Assembly (NCBI GenBank): GCA_035571275.1
Contig: DATMKQ010000434.1
Coordinates: forward strand, 1 to 13,085
Reading direction: 5' to 3'
From: Trebonia sp035571275
Lineage (GTDB): Bacteria; Actinomycetota; Actinomycetes; Streptosporangiales; Streptosporangiaceae
DNA length: 13,085 nucleotides
Part shown: one piece after another, positions 1-6,204 of the stretch
Numbering within the stretch: position 1 is the stretch's first letter
How the letters are laid out: each line of letters begins with the position of its first letter
Position numbers and translations under genes: made by a program
Notes under the pieces: model-generated
What the model saw: the letters and a program-made list of their open reading frames with translations, nothing else
Database searches by the model: none
What the model was told of the DNA's origin: nothing

Positions 1-646
1 TTTCGCGGCGTGACCAGGCGAGGTCGAGGATCAGTGCCAGCGCGCAGACGGTGCCGACGCCGACCGCCGCGCCGGCCACCGTGTCGGTGAAGTAGTGCCA
101 CCGCAGCGCGATGACAGCGAATGCCACCAGCACCGAGGCGACACATCCGACGGCCACCACGAGCACCCAGGCCAGCCGCGGGCCGGGTCGCTGAGGCGAG
201 ACAAGCAGCAGCACGGCGAGCATCGCCGTGAGCGACACGATGGACGTCGTGTGACCGCTCGGATAGCTGAGCGAGCCCAGGTACGTGCGGTCGAACACGT
301 GCTTGAGCAGACCGTCGTCAAGCCCGGTGGCGGCAGGGACGGCCGCCAGCGCGAGCACGGCGCCGCTGCGCCGCCCGGTGAGCAGGCAGCCCGCGGCGAC
401 AGCGATGCTGATCACGATGGCGGGCACGAGCGTGCCGGGCGACGCGAGCCGTACCAAGAGATCGTAGTGACTGGGCTGCAACGCAGTGAACGGTGAGTCC
501 ACCGCGTTGTCGAAGCCGTCCGCCCGGGTCCGGCCGTGGAACACCGCGCCACCCGCGGCGACGACGATCACGCAGGCGGCAAGCAGCCAGCAGGCCCAGA
601 TGCGACCGGACCGCCCGAGCAAAGGCCTCCCCCGCGATACCCGCAC
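1..646 (-). CDS. PAP2-family membrane phosphatase (3' end cut by window)
   Basis: Type-2 phosphatidic acid phosphatase (PAP2) family protein. Such enzymes remove phosphate from lipid phosphates or pyrophosphates at the membrane. The frame is open from a GTG at 646 to the window edge, giving 215 visible codons. A GGGAGG stands 4 nt before the GTG. An N-terminal hydrophobic helix (about residues 15-32) is followed by further hydrophobic segments. The core motifs are visible: Ser-Tyr-Pro-Ser-Gly-His-Thr-Thr at 127-134 and Arg-Trp-His184-Tyr-Phe-Thr-Asp188. The first motif (Lys-X6-Arg-Pro) is degenerate: Lys-His-Val-Phe-Asp-Arg lies shortly before the PSGH motif. It starts 43 nt after the cupin stop on the same strand, so it may be the last gene of the adk-prs-cupin string. 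The substrate is unknown; undecaprenyl pyrophosphate or another polyprenyl phosphate is possible. Family assignment is firm, role is not. Confidence 0.85.
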   Translation of the reverse strand, partial: MRVSRGRPLLGRSGRIWACWLLAACVIVVAAGGAVFHGRTRADGFDNAVDSPFTALQPSHYDLLVRLASPGTLVPAIVISIAVAAGCLLTGRRSGAVLALAAVPAATGLDDGLLKHVFDRTYLGSLSYPSGHTTSIVSLTAMLAVLLLVSPQRPGPRLAWVLVVAVGCVASVLVAFAVIALRWHYFTDTVAGAAVGVGTVCALALILDLAWSRRE

Positions 647-689
647 GCCGCCTCCCGTCCCCCACGGTCCTCGGACTGTACCAGCTCGC

Positions 690-1109
690 TCAGGTAAAAA
701 GGCTTCGCAGGTTGACGACTATCGCCTCCTGGGTGCTGCGCGCGATGACCACGACGGCCTCCTCGGCGCCCGGGTTCTCCTCGCGATGCGGCACGAACGG
801 CGGGACGAAAATATAGTCGCCCGGCTTGGTCTCCAGCCGCACCTCACGGTCGCCGTCGGCGAAGACGAAGGCCGGAGTCCCGGACACCACGAAGATCGCG
901 GTCTCGGCTTCGCCGTGGTGGTGGTCGCCTGACCTGGCGCCCGCGGCGACATGGGTCTGGCCCATCCAGAGCTTTTCGGCCCCGGTGTTCTTCCCCGAGA
1001 TCGCCTCCCAGCGGGTCATTCCCGGGGTCTGGCCCGTGTCGCCGCGCAGTTCGCCGGCCCGGACCTGGCTGAGCGGCCTCAGCGGCCGGTGCCACAGGTC
1101 GTCGTTCAC
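690..1109 (-). CDS. Small single-domain cupin protein
   Basis: A 139-residue single cupin barrel. The first cupin motif reads Gly-Ala-Arg-Ser-Gly-Asp-His63-His64-His65-Gly-Glu-Ala-Glu69, then Val-Ser-Gly; the second is Pro-Gly-Asp-Tyr-Ile-Phe-Val-Pro-Pro-Phe-Val-Pro-His108. The three-histidine cluster, acidic residues and His108 are the expected metal ligands, so a divalent-metal protein is likely. Start is GTG at 1109. An AGGGG Shine-Dalgarno lies against the end of prs, and only 10 nt separate the two genes, so it is probably co-transcribed and translationally coupled with prs. Small cupins range from isomerases and dioxygenases to sugar-binding sensors, and nothing here picks the reaction. 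Its place after adenylate kinase and PRPP synthetase suggests a phosphoribosyl or nucleotide-related substrate, which is inference only. Confidence 0.85.
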   Translation of the reverse strand: MNDDLWHRPLRPLSQVRAGELRGDTGQTPGMTRWEAISGKNTGAEKLWMGQTHVAAGARSGDHHHGEAETAIFVVSGTPAFVFADGDREVRLETKPGDYIFVPPFVPHREENPGAEEAVVVIARSTQEAIVVNLRSLFT

Positions 1110-1119
1110 TGGTAACCCC

Positions 1120-2058
1120 TCAGCTCTGGAACAGGACGCTGACCGACTGGCCGTCGTGGGTGCGCCGGATGGCCTCCGCGAGCGCGGGGGCCACCGACAG
1201 CACGGTCAGCTTCGGGTGCGACACCGGCACGGGGACCGAGTTCGTGCTGACGATCTCGGTCACGTCCTCGGCCGCGGCCAGCTTCTCCAGCGCGCTGTCG
1301 GCGAACACCCCGTGCGTGCACGCGATGCTGATCGACCGCACGTCCTGCCGGCGCAGCACGGACAGCAGTTCGAGCACGGTGGTGCCGCGGGCGATCTCGT
1401 CGTCCATGACGATCACGTCCCTGTCGGCCACGTCGCCGATGATCGCCGAGATCGAAACCTTGTTGTCGGACAGCCGCTCCTTCGCACCGGCCGCGACGGG
1501 GAGCCCGAGGCGGCGGGCGAACGCCGCCGCGCTCTTGGCGTAGCCGAGGTCGGGTGACACTACGACCGTGCGGGACAGGTCTCGCTTCCTGAAGTGGGCG
1601 GCGAGTTCGCGCAGGGCGTGCAGGTGGTCGACCGGGACGGAGAAGAACCCGTGCACCTCAGGGGAGTGCAGGGTCAGCGTCAGCACGCGGTTGACGCCCG
1701 CGGTGACGAGCAGGTCGGCGACGAGCCGGCCCCCGATGGAAATCCGGGGCTCGTCCTTCTTGTCGGAACGCGCGTACGCGTAATGCGACATCACCGCCGT
1801 GACCCGGGCGGCGGAGGCGCCTCGCGCGGCGTCCGCCATCAGCAGCAGCTCCACGAGGTTCTCCTGCACGGGCGGCACCAGCGGCTGGATCAGGTACACG
1901 TCCCGTTCCCGGCAGTTGGCCTGCAGCTGCACCTCGAGGCAGTCGTTGGCGAACCGGGTGATCCGCGTCGGGCTGCGCGGCACGGACAGGTACGAGCAGA
2001 TCTCGTCGGCGAGCGCGGGGTGCGCGCTCCCGCCGAAGATAACGATCTCAGCTTGCAA
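1120..2058 (-). CDS. prs: Divergent ribose-phosphate pyrophosphokinase (PRPP synthetase)
   Basis: PRPP synthetases convert ribose 5-phosphate and ATP to PRPP and AMP in the cytoplasm. The 312 residues match the usual family length. Visible landmarks: N-terminal Phe-Gly-Gly-Ser-Ala-His-Pro-Ala-Leu-Ala (family FSGNxNPELA), Tyr-Ala-Arg-Ser-Asp-Lys-Lys at 95-101 (family YARQDRK), Mg-binding His131, Ser-Pro-Asp170, flexible-loop Lys193 and Arg195, and the C-terminal Leu-Ser-Val-Ala-Pro-Ala-Leu-Ala-Glu-Ala-Ile-Arg-Arg block. The ribose-5-phosphate loop is Asp219-Asp-Glu-Ile-Ala-Arg-Gly-Thr-Thr instead of the usual DDxIDTxGT, so this is an atypical subgroup and probably not the housekeeping copy, which in actinobacteria commonly sits beside glmU. 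The start is a TTG at 2058 with GGGAG 6 nt before it, inside the end of the adenylate kinase gene (11-nt overlap), implying translational coupling. Confidence 0.88.
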   Translation of the reverse strand: MQAEIVIFGGSAHPALADEICSYLSVPRSPTRITRFANDCLEVQLQANCRERDVYLIQPLVPPVQENLVELLLMADAARGASAARVTAVMSHYAYARSDKKDEPRISIGGRLVADLLVTAGVNRVLTLTLHSPEVHGFFSVPVDHLHALRELAAHFRKRDLSRTVVVSPDLGYAKSAAAFARRLGLPVAAGAKERLSDNKVSISAIIGDVADRDVIVMDDEIARGTTVLELLSVLRRQDVRSISIACTHGVFADSALEKLAAAEDVTEIVSTNSVPVPVSHPKLTVLSVAPALAEAIRRTHDGQSVSVLFQS

Positions 2059-2722
2059 GGGACGCTCCCTCGTCGTCCGTCTTCATCGGCGGCAGGCCGA
2101 GCCGGGTCCTTATCTCCTGCTGCACCGCTTCCCTCGCCGGGCGGGCGTCCACGGTGATCACGTACTCCTTGCCCCGGAACAGGTCGAGCACCGGGTTGGT
2201 CTTCTCGTGGTACTCCCGCAGCCGGACCTCCAGTGCCTCCTCGGTGTCGTCGTCCCGCTGAACGAGCTCACCGCCGCATGAATCGCACCGGCCCGGCGTG
2301 TGCGGGCTGTCCTCGATCAGGTTGTAGTCCATGCCGCACTTGGCGCACAGCCGGCGGTTGAACACCCGGCGGCGCACCTCGCCGTCCGGCATGTCCAGGT
2401 AGATGACCGCGTCGATGTCATAGCTCTCAAGGAAGAATTGCGCCTGCCGCTGGCTGCGCGGAAAACCGTCGATGATGAAGCCGAAGTTCCAGTCGTGTTC
2501 GGCCAGCCGCCGCTGCACCACCGACTCGGCCAGGTCGTCGCCAACCAGTTCGCCCGCCGTCAGCACTCGCTGCACCTGGGCGCCCATTTTTGTGTGGTTG
2601 CTTACGTTCCAGCGAAAAATGTCGCCCACGCTGATGTGCACGATATCGAGGTCCGCGGCGAGCATTTCACTCTGTGTGCCCTTGCCGCTGCCCTGCACGC
2701 CCATAATCACGTACTTACGCAT
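2048..2722 (-). CDS. adk: Adenylate kinase with zinc-type LID
   Basis: Adenylate kinase interconverts ATP + AMP and 2 ADP. The 224-residue protein begins with the Walker A loop Gly8-Val-Gln-Gly-Ser-Gly-Lys-Gly-Thr. It has the AMP-site segment Asp-Gly-Phe-Pro-Arg-Ser near 85-90, and a long LID containing Cys-Ala-Lys-Cys and Cys-Asp-Ser-Cys, a four-cysteine zinc knuckle. The sequence is clearly bacterial Adk, though actinobacterial housekeeping Adk is normally encoded between secY and map in the ribosomal cluster, so this is likely a second copy. The ATG at 2722 has AGGTG upstream and faces a divergent gene across 69 bp, so this is the first gene of the minus-strand string. Its stop overlaps the start of the PRPP synthetase. 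PRPP synthesis yields AMP, which this enzyme could recycle to ADP. Confidence 0.92.
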   Translation of the reverse strand: MRKYVIMGVQGSGKGTQSEMLAADLDIVHISVGDIFRWNVSNHTKMGAQVQRVLTAGELVGDDLAESVVQRRLAEHDWNFGFIIDGFPRSQRQAQFFLESYDIDAVIYLDMPDGEVRRRVFNRRLCAKCGMDYNLIEDSPHTPGRCDSCGGELVQRDDDTEEALEVRLREYHEKTNPVLDLFRGKEYVITVDARPAREAVQQEIRTRLGLPPMKTDDEGASLAS

Positions 2723-2778
2723 GACATCACCTTGGCATATCCGCGGCCAGCCGCGATCACGACCCTACCGGAGCGCGA

Positions 2779-2784
2779 TACCCT
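2779..2784 (+). promoter_or_regulatory. Candidate -10 hexamer of a leaderless transcript
   Basis: TACCCT (TAnnnT type) ends 7 nt before the ATG at 2792. No Shine-Dalgarno is near: the closest GGAG is about 18 nt away. This spacing fits transcription starting at the A of the start codon, common in actinobacteria. No good -35 element is seen, so the call is tentative. Confidence 0.35.
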
Positions 2785-2791
2785 CGATGCC

Positions 2792-3247
2792 ATGGAAAAC
2801 CCCGGCCCCGACCCCTCGGGGGGGCCCGCCAGCACAGCGCGCGTATGGCCGTTCCTTGTCCAGCCGCGCTGGCTGGGCTGGCACGTGCTGATGGTCGTCT
2901 CGTTCTGGGGCATGCTGTGGCTGGGTGACTGGCAGTTGCACCGGGCGCTCTCCGGCAACGGCCTGAGCTGGGCTTACACGTTCGAATGGCCGCTTTTCGC
3001 CGGATTCGCGGTGGTATTTTGGGCTAAGACGATCCGGGACGAGTTCCGTATCAAGCGCGGCGACGGCCCCGAAAGCGGGGAAGACGGCTCGATCTCGGAC
3101 GCCTTGCCGGCCGGGATCGGCATCCAGCAGGTGGAGGCGCCCGCGGACGACGCGGACGACGCCGAGCTCGCGCGCTACAACCGGTACCTCGCCCGGCTCA
3201 ACGAGGAAGTCAAGGGCACCCACGGCAAGCGGCACGGGGCCAGGTAA
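2792..3247 (+). CDS. Small two-helix membrane protein paired with DUF3817
   Basis: A 151-residue protein with two hydrophobic segments (about 28-46 and 64-80) and a charged C-terminal half rich in Asp and Glu. The block Pro-Arg-Trp-Leu-Gly-Trp-His, then Leu-Gly-Asp-Trp-Gln-Leu-His-Arg-Ala, resembles SURF1-like and the so-called glucitol-operon-activator (GutM)-like small membrane proteins of actinobacteria. Automated labels of 'transcriptional regulator' for such proteins have little support here: no DNA-binding domain is visible. The reading frame is open much further upstream, but that extension lies antisense to adenylate kinase. ATG 2792 is chosen because the membrane-protein similarity begins just after it. 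It is the first gene of the plus-strand operon, 21 nt before DUF3817. Function unknown. Confidence 0.78.
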   Translation: MENPGPDPSGGPASTARVWPFLVQPRWLGWHVLMVVSFWGMLWLGDWQLHRALSGNGLSWAYTFEWPLFAGFAVVFWAKTIRDEFRIKRGDGPESGEDGSISDALPAGIGIQQVEAPADDADDAELARYNRYLARLNEEVKGTHGKRHGAR

Positions 3248-3268
3248 CGATAGAAGGAGGCGCCCGAG

Positions 3269-3607
3269 ATGCGTGCAGCTGTGCTGCGCTACCGGGTGAT
3301 GGCATATATAACCGGCGTGCTGATCATCATCGTCGTGTTCGTCGGCATCCCGCTGCAGATCTGGGGTCACAACACGGTCATCGTGAACCAAGTGGGCACG
3401 GTGCACGGCGTCCTGTACATGGTCTACATCGTGTTCGCGTGGTTGCTGGCCAACAAGCTGCACATGAAGCCGAAGCCGACCGTGCTGCTCCTGCTGGCCG
3501 GCACCGTCCCTGTGATGACGTTCGTTGTCGAGCGGTGGATGCACCGCCAGTACATCAACCCCGCGCTCGCCGAGCTTGAGCCGCAGGCGACACCTGTGAG
3601 CTCGTGA
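3269..3607 (+). CDS. DUF3817 integral membrane protein
   Basis: A 112-residue protein with three hydrophobic helices (about 10-31, 43-61 and 71-87). It shows the DUF3817 pattern: Arg-Tyr-Arg-Val near the N terminus, Val-His-Gly-Val-Leu-Tyr at 45-50, Leu-Ala-Gly-Thr-Val-Pro at 76-81 and Glu-Arg-Trp before the charged tail. The start ATG has a strong AAGGAGG 9 nt upstream. The stop TGA (3605-3607) overlaps the GTG of the next gene by 4 nt. The family has no known biochemical role. Its coupling to two RNA-methyltransferase-like genes is the only functional hint, and may simply reflect conserved operon structure. Confidence 0.88.
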   Translation: MRAAVLRYRVMAYITGVLIIIVVFVGIPLQIWGHNTVIVNQVGTVHGVLYMVYIVFAWLLANKLHMKPKPTVLLLLAGTVPVMTFVVERWMHRQYINPALAELEPQATPVSS

Positions 3608-4251
3608 CATCGCAACAGTATTTTGAGCCCCGCCCGTCGGCGGCGCACCGGCCGGGACTGGTCCGGGTCGTGCTGCCCGACGTCTACCTGGAGCTCGAGA
3701 CCGACTCCGGGGTGTTCTCCGCCGGCCGCCTGGACCCGGGCACCCGGTTCCTGCTCGAAGCGGGCCCTCCGCCGCCGTCGGCTGGCGACCTGCTCGACCT
3801 GGGCTGCGGCTACGGGCCGGTGGCATGCACGCTGGCCAGCCGCGCCCCCGCAGCGACGGTGTGGGCGGTCGACGTGAACGAGCGGGCCCTGGACCTGTGT
3901 GCCCGCAACGCCGCGAAGGCGGGCCTGCGCAACGTCCGCTGCGTCGCCCCCGACTCCCCTGACATACCGCCGCGGCTGGCCGGGATTTGGTCCAATCCGC
4001 CGGTCCGGATCGGCAAGGCGGCCCTGCACGAGCTGCTGCTCACCTGGCTGGCCAGGCTGTCCCCCGACGCCCCTGGTGGCTCCGGGGGGGACGACCCCCC
4101 CGCACCCCCCCGAGCAGGTCAGGCATGCATCGTGATGGGCCGCAACCTCGGCGCCGACTCGCTGCACTCCTGGCTCGCCGCGCAAGGCTGGTCCGTGACA
4201 CGCCTCGCCGCGCGAAGCGGTTACCGTCTGCTCGGGGTGAGCGCCCGATGA
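3604..4251 (+). CDS. RsmC-like class I SAM methyltransferase
   Basis: A 215-residue Rossmann methyltransferase of the small-methyltransferase (MTS) type. SAM motif I is Asp65-Leu-Gly-Cys-Gly-Tyr-Gly-Pro, the acidic motif II residue is Asp90, and the catalytic motif is Ser-Asn131-Pro-Pro-Val-Arg-Ile-Gly-Lys. That NPP motif is typical of RsmC/RlmG enzymes that make N2-methylguanine in rRNA, so an rRNA or other RNA guanine is the likely substrate. The conserved Asn-Leu-Gly-Ala-Asp-Ser-Leu segment (181-187) is present. Between them, residues about 153-171 are a Pro/Gly/Asp-rich insert encoded by G7 and C7 runs, which looks like a low-complexity loop expansion. GTG 3604 overlaps the preceding stop (GTGA) and the stop overlaps the next ATG (ATGA), so translation is coupled on both sides. 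Confidence 0.87.
   Translation: MTSQQYFEPRPSAAHRPGLVRVVLPDVYLELETDSGVFSAGRLDPGTRFLLEAGPPPPSAGDLLDLGCGYGPVACTLASRAPAATVWAVDVNERALDLCARNAAKAGLRNVRCVAPDSPDIPPRLAGIWSNPPVRIGKAALHELLLTWLARLSPDAPGGSGGDDPPAPPRAGQACIVMGRNLGADSLHSWLAAQGWSVTRLAARSGYRLLGVSAR
4084..4101 (+). repeat. G7-ACGA-C7 hairpin inside coding sequence
   Basis: Seven G, the tetraloop ACGA and seven C form a perfect 7-bp all-GC stem. A further C7 run follows 3 nt later (4105-4111) and could pair alternatively. It encodes the Gly-Gly-Asp-Asp-Pro-Pro loop of the RsmC-like methyltransferase. The homopolymers are prone to slippage, so length differences between isolates or assemblies would be expected here. Confidence 0.6.
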
Positions 4252-4811
4252 CAGCCGGCCCCGTCGGCGGCTCACCGGCCGGCCCGCCGCGCCAGCTGCG
4301 CGCCACCGACGTCAAGCGCCTCAACCGGGAATGGCGCCGCCGAACCGAAGGCCGCCTGGCGCTGCTGCTTGACTCGGTTAGCCAGCCCTTCAACGTGGGC
4401 TCGATCGTCCGCACCGCCGCCACCTTCGGCGCCGAGACGATCTGGCTGTGCGGCAACACCCCCGATCTGACCCTCCCCGCCGTGGGCAAGACCGCCTTGG
4501 GCACCGACCGCTTCCTGGAATCCATCCGCGAGCCCAGCCCGGCGGCCGCGGCGAAGGCAGCGGCGGACGAGGGCTTCCGCGTGGTCGCCGTCGAACTGGC
4601 CTCGGGCGCCCTGCCGCTGGCCGAAGCCCCGCTTGACGGCGACATCTGCCTGGCCATCGGCAACGAAGACCACGGCTGCTCCCCCGCCCTGCTGGCCGCC
4701 GTGGGCGCCGTAACTTACATCCCTCAGGTCGGTCGCGTAGGCTCACTGAACGTGGCGGTGGCCGCAGCCATCGCGATGTCCGAAGTTCGCCGACGCGAAT
4801 GGCACAGTTAA
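4248..4811 (+). CDS. TrmH/SpoU-family RNA 2'-O-methyltransferase
   Basis: A 187-residue SPOUT (trefoil-knot) methyltransferase, expected to methylate a ribose 2'-OH in tRNA or rRNA. Motif 1 is Asn49-Val-Gly-Ser-Ile-Val-Arg55-Thr-Ala with the catalytic arginine. Motif 2 is Leu-Ala-Ile-Gly-Asn-Glu-Asp-His-Gly (135-143), where the usual Glu-Gly is Glu-Asp. Motif 3 is Ile-Pro-Gln-Val-Gly-Arg-Val-Gly-Ser-Leu-Asn-Val-Ala-Val-Ala (158-172). The length fits the single-domain TrmH group (tRNA Gm18-type) without an N-terminal L30e-like substrate-binding domain; the first 35 residues are a basic, Pro-rich extension. ATG 4248 overlaps the preceding stop as ATGA. The target nucleotide cannot be told from the sequence. 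Confidence 0.88.
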   Translation: MTAGPVGGSPAGPPRQLRATDVKRLNREWRRRTEGRLALLLDSVSQPFNVGSIVRTAATFGAETIWLCGNTPDLTLPAVGKTALGTDRFLESIREPSPAAAAKAAADEGFRVVAVELASGALPLAEAPLDGDICLAIGNEDHGCSPALLAAVGAVTYIPQVGRVGSLNVAVAAAIAMSEVRRREWHS

Positions 4812-4834
4812 CCGGATGCTGCCGGGCAAGTGGG

Positions 4835-4840
4835 CATAAT
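4835..4840 (+). promoter_or_regulatory. Candidate -10 hexamer (CATAAT) before GDPD gene
   Basis: CATAAT differs from TATAAT at one base and ends 7 nt before the GTG at 4848, where no Shine-Dalgarno is present. This supports a leaderless transcript beginning at the start codon. The region 17-18 nt upstream shows no clear -35 box. Confidence 0.4.
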
Positions 4841-4847
4841 CACAAAC

Positions 4848-5615
4848 GTGGCAGTTCCATACCTGGACCACCCGCGCCCGATCGCGTTCGCGCACCGGGG
4901 CGGGGCGGCGCACAACCCGGAAAACTCCTGGCCCGCCTTCGAGTACGCGGTCAAACTTGGCTACGCGTACCTGGAAACCGACGCCCGCTCCACGTCCGAC
5001 GGCGCGCTCCTTTCCTTTCACGACGCGACCCTGGACCGGGTCACCGACCGCACCGGACAGGTCCGCGACCTGACCTACAAAGAGGTGTCGGCGGCGCGGA
5101 TCGACGGCGAGGAGCCGATCCCGCTGATCGAGGAGCTGCTCGGCACCTTCGGCGACGTGCGGTTCAACATCGACCTCAAGGACTCAGGCACGATCGCGCC
5201 GCTGGCGCAGGTGCTGCGGCGCACCGGGGCGTGGGACCGGGTGTGCGTGACCTCGTTCTCCGGCAGACGGCTGCTGGCCGCGCAGAAGATCCTGGATCAT
5301 CCCATCTGCCTCGCCGTCACGCCCGCCGCGATCGCGGCGGTCCGATACGCCGGACACCCCGGCCGGGCGATGGCCGCCCGCCTGGCGCGCTCGGGCGCGC
5401 AGTGCGCGCAGGTTCCCCGGCAGATCGCCACCAAGACGTTCATCAGGCGGTCGCACGAGCTGGGGTTGCAGGTCCACGTGTGGACGCTGAACACCAGGGA
5501 GGATATCGAGCGGGCGCTCGAACTGGGCGCGGACGGCGTGATGACCGACGACATCGTGCTGCTGAAGGACATCCTCACCGCGCGCGGCCAGTGGCACCCG
5601 CGGGTAGGCGCCTAG
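4848..5615 (+). CDS. Glycerophosphodiester phosphodiesterase family protein
   Basis: A GDPD TIM-barrel enzyme, expected to hydrolyse glycerophosphodiesters to glycerol 3-phosphate and an alcohol. In the 255-residue form the catalytic residues line up: His16-Arg17-Gly-Gly, Glu43-Thr-Asp45 (metal ligands), His58-Asp59, the Asn-Ile-Asp-Leu-Lys111 strand, and the C-terminal Val-His-Val-Trp-Thr-Leu-Asn and Gly-Ala-Asp-Gly-Val-Met-Thr-Asp motifs. No signal peptide is visible, so a cytoplasmic role is likely. Two GTG starts are possible, 4830 and 4848. The second is preferred because the family similarity begins right after it and a -10-like hexamer sits 7 nt upstream. The gene follows trmH by 36 nt and may also receive read-through from that operon. 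Confidence 0.88.
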   Translation: MAVPYLDHPRPIAFAHRGGAAHNPENSWPAFEYAVKLGYAYLETDARSTSDGALLSFHDATLDRVTDRTGQVRDLTYKEVSAARIDGEEPIPLIEELLGTFGDVRFNIDLKDSGTIAPLAQVLRRTGAWDRVCVTSFSGRRLLAAQKILDHPICLAVTPAAIAAVRYAGHPGRAMAARLARSGAQCAQVPRQIATKTFIRRSHELGLQVHVWTLNTREDIERALELGADGVMTDDIVLLKDILTARGQWHPRVGA

Positions 5616-5718
5616 CAGCACGGGGTGGCGACGGAGGGTTCGCGGGAGGTTACGGGAGCGGGTTACGCGGTGGCCGCGGTGAAACACGCATGAAACTGGA
5701 TTGGATACTCCCCGCACA

Positions 5719-5745
5719 GGGAATCTTGTCCGGGTATCCAGTGTT
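5719..5745 (+). promoter_or_regulatory. Sigma-R-type promoter of rbpA
   Basis: GGGAAT (5719-5724), an 18-nt spacer and GTT (5743-5745) match the actinobacterial sigma-R/SigH consensus GGGAAT-N18-GTT exactly. In Streptomyces coelicolor rbpA belongs to the disulfide-stress sigma-R regulon, so position and gene agree. The expected transcript start near 5751 would leave a leader of about 35 nt holding the GGGAGG ribosome site of rbpA. Confidence 0.8.
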
Positions 5746-5784
5746 GCCGATAGAGATCGCCAACCGCCTGGGAGGCACTAAGTA

Positions 5785-6174
5785 ATGGCCGAACGCGCAC
5801 TTCGCGGAACCCGACTCGGCGCGACCAGCTACGAGAACGACAGGAACACAGACCTGGCTCCCCGCCAGGACGTTCCTTTTGACTGCCCGAACGGACACCA
5901 TTTTAGCGTCCCGTTCGCCGCCGAGGCTGAACTACCCCCTATGTGGGAGTGTCGTGTCTGCGGGGCCATGGCCACCGCGAGCACCGGCCAGTCGCCGTCG
6001 CCGAAGAAGGTCAAGCCGCCGCGCAGCCACTGGGACATGCTCATGGAGCGACGGACCGTCGAGGACCTGGAGGCGGTACTCGCCGAGCGGCTCGAGGTCA
6101 TCAGGGAACGGCGCGCCATGGAGGGCCGCGCCATCGCCGAGGCCGCGAACCAAGCCGAACGGCGCAGCGCCTGA
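5785..6174 (+). CDS. rbpA: RNA polymerase-binding protein RbpA
   Basis: RbpA binds the principal sigma factor and core RNA polymerase of actinobacteria and stabilises the open complex. The 129-residue protein shows the family order: N-terminal tail with Arg-Gly-Thr-Arg-Leu-Gly-Ala-Thr-Ser-Tyr-Glu, a core domain with Cys34-Pro-Asn-Gly-His38 and Cys56-Arg-Val-Cys59 (the zinc ligands known in Streptomyces RbpA), a basic linker with Lys-Lys-Val-Lys-Pro-Pro-Arg, and the sigma-interacting helix beginning His-Trp-Asp-Met-Leu-Met-Glu-Arg-Arg. The ATG at 5785 has GGGAGG about 9 nt upstream and follows an exact sigma-R-type promoter, implying induction by thiol stress. It converges with the mannosyltransferase gene, 30 nt away, an arrangement seen in other actinobacteria. 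A near-certain call. Confidence 0.96.
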   Translation: MAERALRGTRLGATSYENDRNTDLAPRQDVPFDCPNGHHFSVPFAAEAELPPMWECRVCGAMATASTGQSPSPKKVKPPRSHWDMLMERRTVEDLEAVLAERLEVIRERRAMEGRAIAEAANQAERRSA

Positions 6175-6204
6175 CCGTGCCCCGATAAGGGCCCGCGAAA
6201 ATAA

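Noticed and set aside
2300..2791. Upstream extension of the two-helix membrane protein frame to about 315 residues
   Set aside because: The extension lies antisense to the well-supported adenylate kinase gene; its translation is compositionally biased and has no recognisable domain.
2765..3826. Long minus-strand open frame (353 codons) opposite the membrane-protein genes
   Set aside because: It is the mirror of GC-rich coding DNA, rich in Arg, Gly, Pro and His, with no domain, and covers two better-supported plus-strand genes.
5690..5785. A 31-codon ORF ending in TAATG at the rbpA start, with a GGTGA 7 nt before its ATG
   Set aside because: It overlaps the exact sigma-R promoter and begins upstream of the predicted rbpA transcript start, so it would not be on that mRNA. 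It resembles no known leader peptide. A role on read-through transcripts from the GDPD gene cannot be excluded.
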